Part shown: positions 1 through 7,146 of the stretch, in pieces | How the letters are laid out: each line of letters begins with the position of its first letter | How positions within the stretch are numbered: the first letter of the stretch is position 1 | Assembly (NCBI RefSeq): GCF_014333525.1 | Contig: NZ_JACSCX010000002.1 | Coordinates: 620,001-684,000, forward strand | Direction: 5' to 3' | DNA from: Hymenobacter puniceus | GTDB taxonomy: Bacteria > Bacteroidota > Bacteroidia > Cytophagales > Hymenobacteraceae | Length of the DNA stretch: 64,000 bases | The notes under the pieces: model-generated | Databases searched by the model: none | Told to the model about the DNA's origin: nothing | The model's input: only the letters and a program-made list of their open reading frames with translations | Translations under genes and position numbers: made by a program

Positions 1-2
1 AA

Positions 3-407
3 ACCGTGCTGATTTCCGGCGGCCCCATCAAGTCGAAAGTCACGCTGCTCTCGGCCGTGGAGCTGCTCGTGCAGAAAGGCTACCAGATTTACGCCACCCA
101 GGGTACGCACCGTTTCTTCGCCGAAAACAGCGTGCCCAGCAGCCTGCTCTTCTGGCCCGATGAAATGCAGGAGCCCAACGTGCTGACCTACCTCAAAGAG
201 AAGAAAATCGACCTAGTCATCAACATCCCCAAGAACCTCTCGAAGGGCGAGCTGGATAACGACTACAAAATCCGCCGCACGGCCGTGGATTTCGGAGTTG
301 GTTTGCTGACGAATGCCCGCCTAGCCAAAGCCTTCATCCAGGCCTTCTGCCGGCTGGAAATGAAGGATTTGAAGATCAAAAGCTGGAACGAGTATAAGGC
401 TATGTAA
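3..407 (+). CDS. carB: Carbamoyl-phosphate synthase large subunit, C-terminal end (partial)
   Basis: The reading frame is open at the window edge and ends at 405-407, so only the last ~134 residues are present. They match the C-terminal allosteric MGS-like domain of CarB: TVLISGGPIKSKV opens the Rossmann-like fold, followed by YATQGTHRFF, a VINIPKNLS segment and a YKIRRTAVDFGV stretch, and a short tail ending in YKAM. CarB makes carbamoyl phosphate from bicarbonate, glutamine-derived ammonia and ATP in the cytoplasm, and this domain binds nucleotide or ornithine effectors. The ornithine carbamoyltransferase gene 850 bp downstream uses carbamoyl phosphate, so an arginine-pathway link is likely. 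The GTG at 6 is internal, not the gene start. Confidence 0.93.
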   Translation, partial: TVLISGGPIKSKVTLLSAVELLVQKGYQIYATQGTHRFFAENSVPSSLLFWPDEMQEPNVLTYLKEKKIDLVINIPKNLSKGELDNDYKIRRTAVDFGVGLLTNARLAKAFIQAFCRLEMKDLKIKSWNEYKAM

Positions 408-437
408 GGCTTGTCAGGGACGAGGAAAAAAAAGAAC

Positions 438-531
438 GTCATGCTGAGCTTGCCGAAGCATCTCTACTGCTTCGTTGTAGAAGTAATCATATACCACTGC
501 GGTAAAGATGCTTCGACAAGCTCAGCATGAC
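438..531. repeat. Dispersed inverted repeat, family A copy 1
   Basis: Arms 438-463 and 506-531 are 26 bp reverse complements with one mismatch, built on GTCATGCTGAGCTTG then CGAAGCATCT. They enclose a 42 bp spacer. The element starts about 30 bp after the carB stop. Related copies lie near 10505, 39339, 44316 and 48121, and a degenerate one near 18065. The transcript can fold into a long hairpin, so it may end carB transcription or be a REP/MITE-like element. Confidence 0.85.
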
Positions 532-575
532 ATTTTTGTATTATTTTCTGTCGAAAATCTGAAGATGATCTAATC

Positions 576-1043
576 ATGCGTTTTCTTATATCAATCAGCT
601 CTATTTGTCTATTGCTTGTTTCACCACAAAGAGGCAACCAATTGTATAAATCATATTATATGACTTTGTGCCCTGGTGGAGCACATTGTTTTAATTATAA
701 AATAATATTTAAAAATAACAAATTTACCGAAATAGGATATAGCACCAGCGTAGCCTTTCCTCAGACAAAAGCTGTCGGAATTTATGATATACAAAATGAT
801 ACACTGATACTTAGATTTCAAAAGCACATAGCGAGTAGACGAAAGATAAGATTCAGAATGAAAAATATATTTAAAAAAATACACCCTATTGCCAGAAGGC
901 GTGTTAATTTTTGTGCTAATAGCGATACTACATTGTACTGTATACAATACTATCTAATTCGTAATGATAGTCTTATTTCGCTATATCGTCCTAAAGCTAA
1001 TGGCCCATTCAAAAAGAGCCGGTTTTTCTATAAGACGAAATAA
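576..1043 (+). CDS. Small secreted hypothetical protein, AT-rich gene
   Basis: 155 residues, family not recognised. It starts with a short hydrophobic segment (MRFLISISSICLLLVS) that could be a signal peptide or anchor, followed by a tyrosine- and lysine-rich body with four cysteines (CPGGAHC, then FCAN and LYC). The coding sequence is strikingly AT-rich beside GC-rich neighbours, with AAA, ATA and TTT codons dominating. It stands alone between two inverted-repeat elements. A recently acquired or orphan gene is the simplest reading. An antisense frame over the same stretch has no recognisable features. Confidence 0.6.
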   Translation: MRFLISISSICLLLVSPQRGNQLYKSYYMTLCPGGAHCFNYKIIFKNNKFTEIGYSTSVAFPQTKAVGIYDIQNDTLILRFQKHIASRRKIRFRMKNIFKKIHPIARRRVNFCANSDTTLYCIQYYLIRNDSLISLYRPKANGPFKKSRFFYKTK

Positions 1044-1056
1044 AAGTACCCCCGAC

Positions 1057-1237
1057 TGGCGCGAGTTTAGCGCAGCATAACTCGTGACCAGCCATGACGT
1101 GGAGGTCGTACCTCCACTACCGCACTGGCGGCAAGGCGGATAATGGTTATCCGCCTTATTCAACAACTTCGTTCTACTGCGAGGCGCTTCCTCACCCGCA
1201 TGGTCGGCACGAGTTACGCTGCGCGAAACTCGCGCTA
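1057..1237. repeat. Palindromic element with nested hairpins
   Basis: Outer arms 1057-1095 and 1200-1237 are imperfect reverse complements of about 38 bp, sharing GCGCGAGTTT, GCGCAGC and TAACTCGTG. Inside are two perfect hairpins: 1099-1106 with 1110-1117 (8 bp stem, 3 nt loop), and 1133-1143 with 1147-1157 (11 bp stem, 3 nt loop). The element occupies nearly the whole gap and stops 20 bp before the next start codon. No open frame inside it looks real. It resembles a non-autonomous mobile element or a structured leader. Confidence 0.8.
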
Positions 1238-1257
1238 GGCTCCATACTATCTTCCCC

Positions 1258-2202
1258 ATGAAAAATTTCACCTCCTTCGCCGACGCGGGCGACTATAAAG
1301 CCCTGTTGCAGCAGGCCCTGGAAATCAAGGCCAACCCGTACGGGTACCAGCACGTCGGGCGCAACAAAACCGTTGGGCTCATTTTCTTCAACCCCAGTCT
1401 GCGCACCCGGCTCAGCTCGGTGAAGGCGGCCTACAACCTGGGCGCGCAGGCCTGGGTGCTCAACGCCGGCGCCGACTCCTGGACCCTGGAAATGGCCGAT
1501 GGCGCGGTGATGAACGGCGGCACCCAGGAGCACATCAAGGACGCTATTGCGGTGATGAGCCAGTACTGCGACGTGCTGGGCGTGCGCACCTTCCCCACGC
1601 TCAAGGACCGGGAGGCCGACTACAGCGAAGAAGTGTTCCGGAAAATCATGCACTACGCCACGGTGCCCGTCATCAGCCTGGAAAGCGCCACGCTGCATCC
1701 GCTGCAAAGCTTCGCCGACCTGATTACGGTGGCCGAAACCAAGCGGAAGGAACGGGTGAAAGTGGTGCTCACCTGGGCTCCGCACGTGCGCGCTTTGCCC
1801 CAGTGCGTGCCCAACTCGTTCTGCGACTGGTTCTCGGAAATCGACTGGGTGGATTTTGTCATCACCCATCCCGAGGGCTATGAACTGGACCCAAAATTCA
1901 CGAAAGGGGCCCGCATCGAGTACGACCAGAAAAAAGCCCTCGAAGGGGCCAACTACGTGCAGGCCAAAAACTGGAGCAGCTACCAGCAGTATGGCCAAGT
2001 GCTCCAGAACGACCCCGCCTGGATGCTCACGCCCGAGCACATGGCCCTCACCGACGACGCCAAATTCCTGCACTGCCTGCCCGTACGCCGCAACGTGGAA
2101 GTGTCGGATGCGGTGCTGGATGCACCCGGCTCGCTCATCATTCAGGAGGCTGGCAACCGCACTATTTCCATGCAGACGGTGCTGCACGAGCTGCTGAAGT
2201 AA
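1258..2202 (+). CDS. argF': N-acyl-ornithine carbamoyltransferase
   Basis: 314 residues, a full-length transcarbamylase. Carbamoyl phosphate is transferred to the delta-amino group of an acylated ornithine, in the Bacteroidota variant of arginine synthesis. The carbamoyl-phosphate loop is seen as FFNPSLRTRLSS (residues ~40-51). The C-terminal half carries LTWAPH and the HCLPVRRNVEVSD segment near residue 270, matching the HCLP motif of the family. It groups with N-acetyl/N-succinylornithine enzymes rather than classical OTCase by overall sequence (LESATLHPLQSFAD). I cannot tell acetyl from succinyl preference. The carB fragment upstream gives its co-substrate. Confidence 0.92.
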   Translation: MKNFTSFADAGDYKALLQQALEIKANPYGYQHVGRNKTVGLIFFNPSLRTRLSSVKAAYNLGAQAWVLNAGADSWTLEMADGAVMNGGTQEHIKDAIAVMSQYCDVLGVRTFPTLKDREADYSEEVFRKIMHYATVPVISLESATLHPLQSFADLITVAETKRKERVKVVLTWAPHVRALPQCVPNSFCDWFSEIDWVDFVITHPEGYELDPKFTKGARIEYDQKKALEGANYVQAKNWSSYQQYGQVLQNDPAWMLTPEHMALTDDAKFLHCLPVRRNVEVSDAVLDAPGSLIIQEAGNRTISMQTVLHELLK

Positions 2203-2296
2203 AGCGGGTAGGATAAGTGAAGTTTACATAGATTTTTATGTATATTAATAAGCTGGCTGCCTGCCGCCAGTTTGAGCTTCACTTAACCGCATCACC

Positions 2297-2545
2297 ATGA
2301 AAACGCCCGCCGCCTGTGCCCTGTTGCTATTAATAGCCGGGGCTGCCACCGCGCAAACCGTCCCGCCCCCGGTAACGCCCACCACGCCGGTTGTCTCAGA
2401 TTCAGTGCGCAAGCCAACCCCGCCCAGCGCCGACGGGCAGCAGGGAACTATGGTTTCGCCGGCCGTGGCTGAGCCGCAGCCGGCCAAAGTGAAGGAGAAG
2501 CGCAAGCGCACCCGCATGCGCACCAACCCTAATTTCCCGGAGTAA
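2297..2545 (+). CDS. Small secreted Pro-rich protein with basic C-terminal tail
   Basis: 82 residues. A signal peptide (MKTPAACALLLLIAGAATAQ) is followed by a Pro/Thr/Val-rich low-complexity stretch and a strongly basic tail, AKVKEKRKRTRMRTN, near residue 63 onward. The gene 340 bp downstream has the same plan and an almost matching tail (AKVKDKKKKRKIKTD), so the two are likely ancient paralogues. Function is unknown; an exported, positively charged tail could bind cell-envelope polymers, which is inference only. A strong terminator follows directly. Confidence 0.7.
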   Translation: MKTPAACALLLLIAGAATAQTVPPPVTPTTPVVSDSVRKPTPPSADGQQGTMVSPAVAEPQPAKVKEKRKRTRMRTNPNFPE

Positions 2546-2568
2546 ACCGGCGAGCTTCTGCGCCACTG

Positions 2569-2605
2569 AAAAGCCGAACTGCTTCCTGAAGTGGTTCGGC
2601 TTTTT
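2569..2605 (+). terminator. Rho-independent terminator
   Basis: An 11 bp stem (AAAAGCCGAAC at 2569-2579 with its complement at 2594-2604) has a 14 nt loop and ends in a T run. It lies 24 bp after the small secreted-protein gene. Confidence 0.85.
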
Positions 2606-2882
2606 GCGTATCAAACACCTGCGAATCGTTGCCAAATCAAAGAAAAAGCCCAAGGCTGCCAGGCGGTTTGTGGGCAAAATCCGTTAGTTTTCTGATAGGG
2701 GATTTTAGCAGAAGAACATGCAGCCAACTGGTTTTGGCAGGGGATTTTGGGTGCGAACCACACAGCTGCTCAGTGGGCAAAGTGAAGCCTTAGCTGAACC
2801 ATACGGAGCAAGGCTACGTTATAGGCTATTCAAAAGGCAGCCACGCGGCTGACTTAAGTAGTTCACCTTCAATCAAGTTTAC
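2606..2882. other. Intergenic spacer, nothing recognised
   Basis: About 277 bp between the terminator and the next small secreted-protein gene (the full gene-free gap is 2546-2882). I see no reading frame worth calling, no RNA gene and no convincing promoter box, only some G/T-rich stretches such as GGGGATTTT repeated near 2699 and 2741. Confidence 0.5.
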
Positions 2883-3176
2883 ATGAAAAAGCTACTTGCT
2901 ATTGCCGCCGTGCTCGTAACCGGTATGTCTGCTGCCAACGCACAGACCACCAACACCACGACCACGACCACCACGCAGCCCGAACAGAGTACCACCATCC
3001 AGACGCAGCCTGCGCCCGGCGTGATTAACTCCACCACGACCACGCAGCCAGCTTCTACCACCACTACCGTAGAAACGCAGTCGAGCACCAGCGTAGCGCC
3101 TGCTACCACGCTGCCCGCCGATGCTAAAGTGAAAGACAAAAAGAAGAAGCGCAAAATCAAAACCGACGCTGACTAA
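2883..3176 (+). CDS. Small secreted Thr-rich protein with basic C-terminal tail
   Basis: 97 residues. Signal peptide MKKLLAIAAVLVTGMSAANAQ, then about 55 residues of Thr/Gln/Ser/Pro-rich low complexity including a run of seven threonines, then the basic tail AKVKDKKKKRKIKTDAD. The architecture and tail mirror the gene at 2297-2545. The low-complexity middle probably stays unfolded and could be O-glycosylated as in Bacteroidota secreted proteins, but that is inference. It has its own terminator downstream. Confidence 0.75.
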   Translation: MKKLLAIAAVLVTGMSAANAQTTNTTTTTTTQPEQSTTIQTQPAPGVINSTTTTQPASTTTTVETQSSTSVAPATTLPADAKVKDKKKKRKIKTDAD

Positions 3177-3203
3177 CCGCTCAGGCGAAAGTCTCGTTAG
3201 TTG

Positions 3204-3240
3204 AAAGCCTGGCTGCACTTGTTGCAGCCAGGCTTTTCTT
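3204..3240 (+). terminator. Rho-independent terminator
   Basis: A perfect 14 bp stem (3204-3217 with 3223-3236) has a 5 nt loop and a TTTTCTTTT tail, 27 bp after the stop of the Thr-rich protein gene. Confidence 0.9.
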
Positions 3241-3342
3241 TTGGCGGAGTGCGGCGGCCTGTGCAATTTAGCTTGCGCAAAGGCCGGTTGATTGACGACA
3301 TAAAGGAGCAATACGACGCTTCCCTGGCAGATTCCTGAGGAT

Positions 3343-4026
3343 ATGAACGACCCGGCAATTCGAGCTTTACTGTATCCGCGGCTAGCCGGCGGGGTGTACA
3401 TCGATGAGCTGCCCACCGGTACCACCCGCGCCGATGTGGTGCACATTACGCCCGATTTTCTGCACGGCTACGAGGTGAAAGGTGATGCCGACACGCTGCA
3501 GCGGGTGCCCAACCAGCTGCGCTGCTATGGCGAAGTTTATGATTTCGTGACGTTCGTCGTGACCGAAAAGCACCTGCCGAAGCTGTTGCCGCTGTTGCCC
3601 GAGTGGGTGGGGGTGCTGGTGGTAATCGGGGAGGAGCTACAGGAGCACCGGGCCGCCCGCTACAACGCCACCGTGGCCCCGGCACCACTGGCCTGCCTGC
3701 TGCTGCTAGAGGAAGTAAAACAGTTTTTGCTGGCCCGCGGCCTGCATGGCGTCAGTGGCTTGCGCCGCGCCGAAGTGCTGCAGTTTTTGCGCACCACGCA
3801 GCTGGTGCCGCTTTCCAGCCTCGCCCGCTACGTGCGCGAGCGGCTGATGGCCCGCCTGCCCGACCGAATGGCTGCCCGCGCTGAACGCAAAGAGGAGCGC
3901 CAGCGGCTGGCTGGCCTCCGCAAACGGCGCAAGGCCCGCAAAGCGGCCACCAGGAAAAAGACCCCAAACCCAACGGCTACCAGCAAGCCCGCCAAGACGT
4001 CCGCCAGAAAGCCCGCGGCACGCTAA
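3343..4026 (+). CDS. sce7726-like protein with Lys/Ala-rich tail
   Basis: 227 residues. The N-terminal ~120 residues resemble the sce7726 family: NDPAIRALLYPRL, DVVHITPDFLHGYEVKGDAD, then a VTEKHL segment. The D...E-x-K arrangement (DF...YEVK) looks like a PD-(D/E)XK nuclease core, as often proposed for that family, but activity is unproven. The last ~55 residues are an Arg/Lys/Ala/Pro-rich tail (RKARKAATRKK onward) typical of nucleic-acid-binding extensions. It converges with dinB, the two stops overlapping by 3 bp. A DNA-related role would fit both the tail and the neighbour. Confidence 0.75.
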   Translation: MNDPAIRALLYPRLAGGVYIDELPTGTTRADVVHITPDFLHGYEVKGDADTLQRVPNQLRCYGEVYDFVTFVVTEKHLPKLLPLLPEWVGVLVVIGEELQEHRAARYNATVAPAPLACLLLLEEVKQFLLARGLHGVSGLRRAEVLQFLRTTQLVPLSSLARYVRERLMARLPDRMAARAERKEERQRLAGLRKRRKARKAATRKKTPNPTATSKPAKTSARKPAAR

Positions 4027-5102
4027 AGGCCGAGTGTGAGCTGCTTGCCCACAAAATCTTCTGGGGTTTCGAGGTTGGAAAGCGCCACGCCCAGCAGCCG
4101 CACGCCTTTGGGTAGTGGTAGGCAGCCCTGTATAAGCTCCTGACTTATTGCGGCCAACGCGGCTTTGCTGGCCAGCGGTGCCAGTAGGGTCCGGCTGCGC
4201 GTAATCTGCTGGAAGTCGGCGTATTTCACCTTGAGCGTGAGCGTGCGGCCCAGCAACCCGGTGCGCTGGCAGTGGTCCCAGACGGAATCCAGGCAGGGCT
4301 GCAGACCCGAGAGTAGCTCCTCCAGCGTATGCAGGTCTTCGGCAAAAGTGGTTTCCGAGCCCACCGACTTGCGCACCCGGTCGGGCCGCACGGGGCGGTG
4401 GTCTTGGGCGCGGGCAATGAGGTAGTAGTGCCCACCCGCCTTGCCAAAATGCTGCCGCAGAAATGCCTCGTCCTGCTGCCTGAGGTCCAGGCCCGTGAAG
4501 ATGCCCAACTGATTCAGCCGCGCCGCCGTGGCCGGCCCGATACCGTGAAACTCGCCGACCCGCAGCTGCGCCACAAACGCCAGCCCCTGCTCGGGCCGAA
4601 TCACGAACTGGCCGTTGGGCTTGCGATGGTCGGAGGCCAGCTTCGCCAGAAACTTATTGTAGCTGATGCCCGCCGAGGCCGTTAACTGGGTTTGACGCAG
4701 GATTTCAGCCCGGATTTCGCGCGCTACCTGCGTAGCCAGCCCGATGCCTTTCAGGTTTTCGGTGACGTCGAGGTAGGCTTCGTCCAAGGAAAGCGGCTCG
4801 ATGAGCGGCGTGTACTCGGCGAAGATGGCCCGGATCTGCCTTGACACTTCTTTGTACACCTCGAAGCGTGGCTTAACGAACACCAGCTCCGGGCACTTGC
4901 GCAGCGCCGTGCTGGAGGGCATGGCCGAGCGCACCCCAAACTGCCGGGCCTCGTAGGAGGCCGCCGCCACTACGCCCCGCGCCCGCGAGCCACCCACGGC
5001 CACCGGCTTACCGCGCAGTGCCGGATTGTCGCGCTGCTCCACAGAGGCGTAAAACGCATCCATGTCGAGGTGAATGATTTTGCGGGTTTCGGTGGAGTCC
5101 AC
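4023..5102 (-). CDS. dinB: DNA polymerase IV (Y-family translesion polymerase)
   Basis: 359 residues, complete. The palm is marked by HLDMDAFYASVE (metal ligand D13) and LSLDEAYLDVT (D107, E108), with the steric-gate region between them. A YNKFLAKLASDHRKPNGQ segment and helix-hairpin-helix residues (FHGIGPATAARL) follow, and the little-finger domain occupies the last third (KSVGSETTFAEDL). It copies past damaged bases without proofreading. No SOS-like box is evident to me upstream. Its 3' end overlaps the convergent sce7726-like gene. Confidence 0.95.
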   Translation of the reverse strand: MDSTETRKIIHLDMDAFYASVEQRDNPALRGKPVAVGGSRARGVVAAASYEARQFGVRSAMPSSTALRKCPELVFVKPRFEVYKEVSRQIRAIFAEYTPLIEPLSLDEAYLDVTENLKGIGLATQVAREIRAEILRQTQLTASAGISYNKFLAKLASDHRKPNGQFVIRPEQGLAFVAQLRVGEFHGIGPATAARLNQLGIFTGLDLRQQDEAFLRQHFGKAGGHYYLIARAQDHRPVRPDRVRKSVGSETTFAEDLHTLEELLSGLQPCLDSVWDHCQRTGLLGRTLTLKVKYADFQQITRSRTLLAPLASKAALAAISQELIQGCLPLPKGVRLLGVALSNLETPEDFVGKQLTLGL

Positions 5103-5117
5103 GGCGGAAAAGCGGGG

Positions 5118-6062
5118 CTACTGCGGCAGGCTGATGCGCGCGCCTTCGTACAGCGCTTTGTTGTCAGGAGGAAATTGCGCGTCCAGTTGGGCTTTCTCGT
5201 TGAGAAAGCGCGGGGCATCCTGTTGCGAGAAATCCCACTTGCCCACGTAGTGCATCTGGCCTGGCTGCAGCGTGAAGTAGTAGCGCGTATCGGTGAGCTG
5301 GCCCTGGCCTGGTTTGCGCAGCGCATCAAGCCCATACGAGTACTCGTACCACTGCAGGGCGTAGCGGCCGGGCGGCAGTGCCACGCAGAAGCTGTTTTCG
5401 CTGCGGCTGCGCATGGCCGGCTTCACCAGAATCCGGTAGAACTTGCCGGAAGTTAGGTTAAGCACGCGCACATACTGGGGCAGCCCGCCGCTGCTGAAGC
5501 CAAGGCGCTGGATGCAGTTGCCGTACAGCACGCCTTTATCCGCAGGCAATACTTTGTTGTCGGCAGCGCCCCAGAGTCGGGTTGGCAGCACAAGGAACGG
5601 GCCCGGGTTGGCATCCAGCGAATCAGAAGCCGCCACCGGAGGCTCTTTGGTGAGGCTGAAGGTGAGCGGTACGGTGTAGACCACCTGAACCGGCTGCTTA
5701 TTCTGGGTGCCGGGCTGCCAGCGCACGGCTTTCAGCCGCTGCGCCATGCGTAGCGCTTCCTCGTCCAAGTCGGCCCGCACGCCCTTCTTCACCTTGATAT
5801 CGGCCACTTCGCCGGTGGGCGCCACTGCAAACGACAGGTACACTTTGCCCTGTACTCCGTCGCGCAGGGCTTTGGGCGGGTACTGCAGGCCGTCAGTCAG
5901 GAGCCGGAACAAGGCATCCGGGCCGCCCGGAAACACGGGCATAGTTTCCTGATAGGTGTAGGGCTTTTGAGTGGTATCGGGTGGGGCGGGTTGGTGCTGG
6001 GCCAGCGCCGGGCGGCAGGGCATCAGCCAAAGCAGGCCCATATAGAAGAGAACGTAGCGCAT
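5118..6062 (-). CDS. Secreted protein with TonB C-terminal domain
   Basis: 314 residues from the ATG at 6062; an in-frame TTG four codons earlier is less likely. A signal peptide (MRYVLFYMGLLWLMPCRPALAQ) is followed by a TonB_C domain at about residues 35-140, with VFPGGPDALFRLL, YPPKALRDGVQGKVYLSF and DEEALRMAQRL as landmarks. The second half (150-314) is unassigned, rich in Tyr and Trp (YALQWYEYSYGLD). Classical TonB has an N-terminal membrane anchor and Pro-rich linker; here both are missing, so it probably does not energise receptors in the usual way. A periplasmic or surface role is inferred. A 15 bp gap separates it from dinB. Confidence 0.75.
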   Translation of the reverse strand: MRYVLFYMGLLWLMPCRPALAQHQPAPPDTTQKPYTYQETMPVFPGGPDALFRLLTDGLQYPPKALRDGVQGKVYLSFAVAPTGEVADIKVKKGVRADLDEEALRMAQRLKAVRWQPGTQNKQPVQVVYTVPLTFSLTKEPPVAASDSLDANPGPFLVLPTRLWGAADNKVLPADKGVLYGNCIQRLGFSSGGLPQYVRVLNLTSGKFYRILVKPAMRSRSENSFCVALPPGRYALQWYEYSYGLDALRKPGQGQLTDTRYYFTLQPGQMHYVGKWDFSQQDAPRFLNEKAQLDAQFPPDNKALYEGARISLPQ

Positions 6063-6080
6063 ATCAACCCGCAAGTTACC

Positions 6081-7016
6081 CTAGTCCTGCACGGGTTCCA
6101 AGGGCACCGTTTGCGCCGCCACGGCCGGCTTGGGTTTGCGGCTCACCAGAAACACACCCCCGAAAATCAGCAGCGCCTGCCAGGCCCGGTCCCAAGTCAG
6201 CACGTCTTTGCCGAGGCTCACGGCAATGAGTACGGCCAGGGCCGGCTGCAGGTAGATATAGGCGCCCAGCAGGGCGGGGGAGGCGTATTTCAGGGCCCAG
6301 TTGTTGAGCAGGTAGGCCAGAATCGTGAGGCAAATCACCATGTAGGCAATGGCGGCCCAGATGCTGGCCGGGAAGTTGGCGTAGTCGGGTTGCTGCACCT
6401 GCTGCCAGCCGGCCGGCACCGCCAGGAAGGCGCCCACCAAAAAGATGCGGGCCAGCACCGTGAACGGGTGGTACTTGCGCATGAGTGGCATCACTAGCAC
6501 CAGATACACCCCAAAGGCCGTGGCGTTGAGCAGGATGTAGACGTTGCCCAGCAGTCCATCCTGCCCACCGGCCGCCACGGGGCCTTTGCTCAGGATGATG
6601 CTGGCCGCGCCCGCGCCCGCCAGCGCTATACCCGCCAGCCGGGGCAGAGTAAGCTTTTCGCCTAGCAGCACCGCCGAGGCCAGCACCGTCACGACCGGGG
6701 CAATGGTCTGGATGAGCGAGGCGTTGATGGGCGACGTCAGGTTCAGGCCCGAGAAGAACAGCAGCTGATTCAGCCCGATGCCCAGAATACCGCAGGCCAC
6801 CGCCCGCAGGTTATCGGCGCGGCCCTGGATGCGGTCCTGCGGCGCTACGATGCGGCTTACAATCCCGAAAAACACCGTCGCGCCTACCACCCGCAGCAGC
6901 ACCAGCCCAAACGGCCCCATATACTGCGGCATTACATCTTTGGAAATACTGTAGTTGGCGGCGTAAATCAGGGCCACCACAAAAAGAGCCGAGTGGACCC
7001 TAGCGGAATTTTTCAT
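6081..7016 (-). CDS. EamA/DMT-family transporter
   Basis: 311 residues from the ATG at 7016; a longer in-frame extension would run into the divergent rarA gene and has no transporter features. Ten hydrophobic segments form two EamA repeats. The first contains ALIYAANYSISKDVMPQ and LGIGLNQLLFFSGLN, the second NVYILLNATAFGVYLVLV and YIYLQPALAVLIAV, with a cytoplasmic basic end (SRKPKPAVAAQ). Members export amino acids or other small metabolites across the inner membrane; the substrate cannot be told. It ends 18 bp before the start of the TonB-C protein gene, so the two and dinB may be co-transcribed. Confidence 0.88.
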   Translation of the reverse strand: MKNSARVHSALFVVALIYAANYSISKDVMPQYMGPFGLVLLRVVGATVFFGIVSRIVAPQDRIQGRADNLRAVACGILGIGLNQLLFFSGLNLTSPINASLIQTIAPVVTVLASAVLLGEKLTLPRLAGIALAGAGAASIILSKGPVAAGGQDGLLGNVYILLNATAFGVYLVLVMPLMRKYHPFTVLARIFLVGAFLAVPAGWQQVQQPDYANFPASIWAAIAYMVICLTILAYLLNNWALKYASPALLGAYIYLQPALAVLIAVSLGKDVLTWDRAWQALLIFGGVFLVSRKPKPAVAAQTVPLEPVQD

Positions 7017-7146
7017 TGCAGGCGAAGGTAGTAGCGCGAACTTTGTGGTTCGTGTATTTTGTGGTTCGCGTATAGCGAGTCCCCGGGGCAGTTGTTTCTG
7101 CCCAACATCCGGCGCCACCCGAAGTTTGTGCCCCATTCTCGCTCCT

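Noticed and set aside
1192..2187. Long minus-strand frame of 331 codons opposite argF'
   Set aside because: It is antisense to a clearly conserved enzyme, His/Gly/Val-rich, and has no family features: a high-GC shadow frame.
7041..7073. Direct repeat TTTGTGGTTCG (two copies) upstream of rarA
   Set aside because: Only two short copies; might be part of the divergent promoters but box spacing does not fit, so no feature was called.
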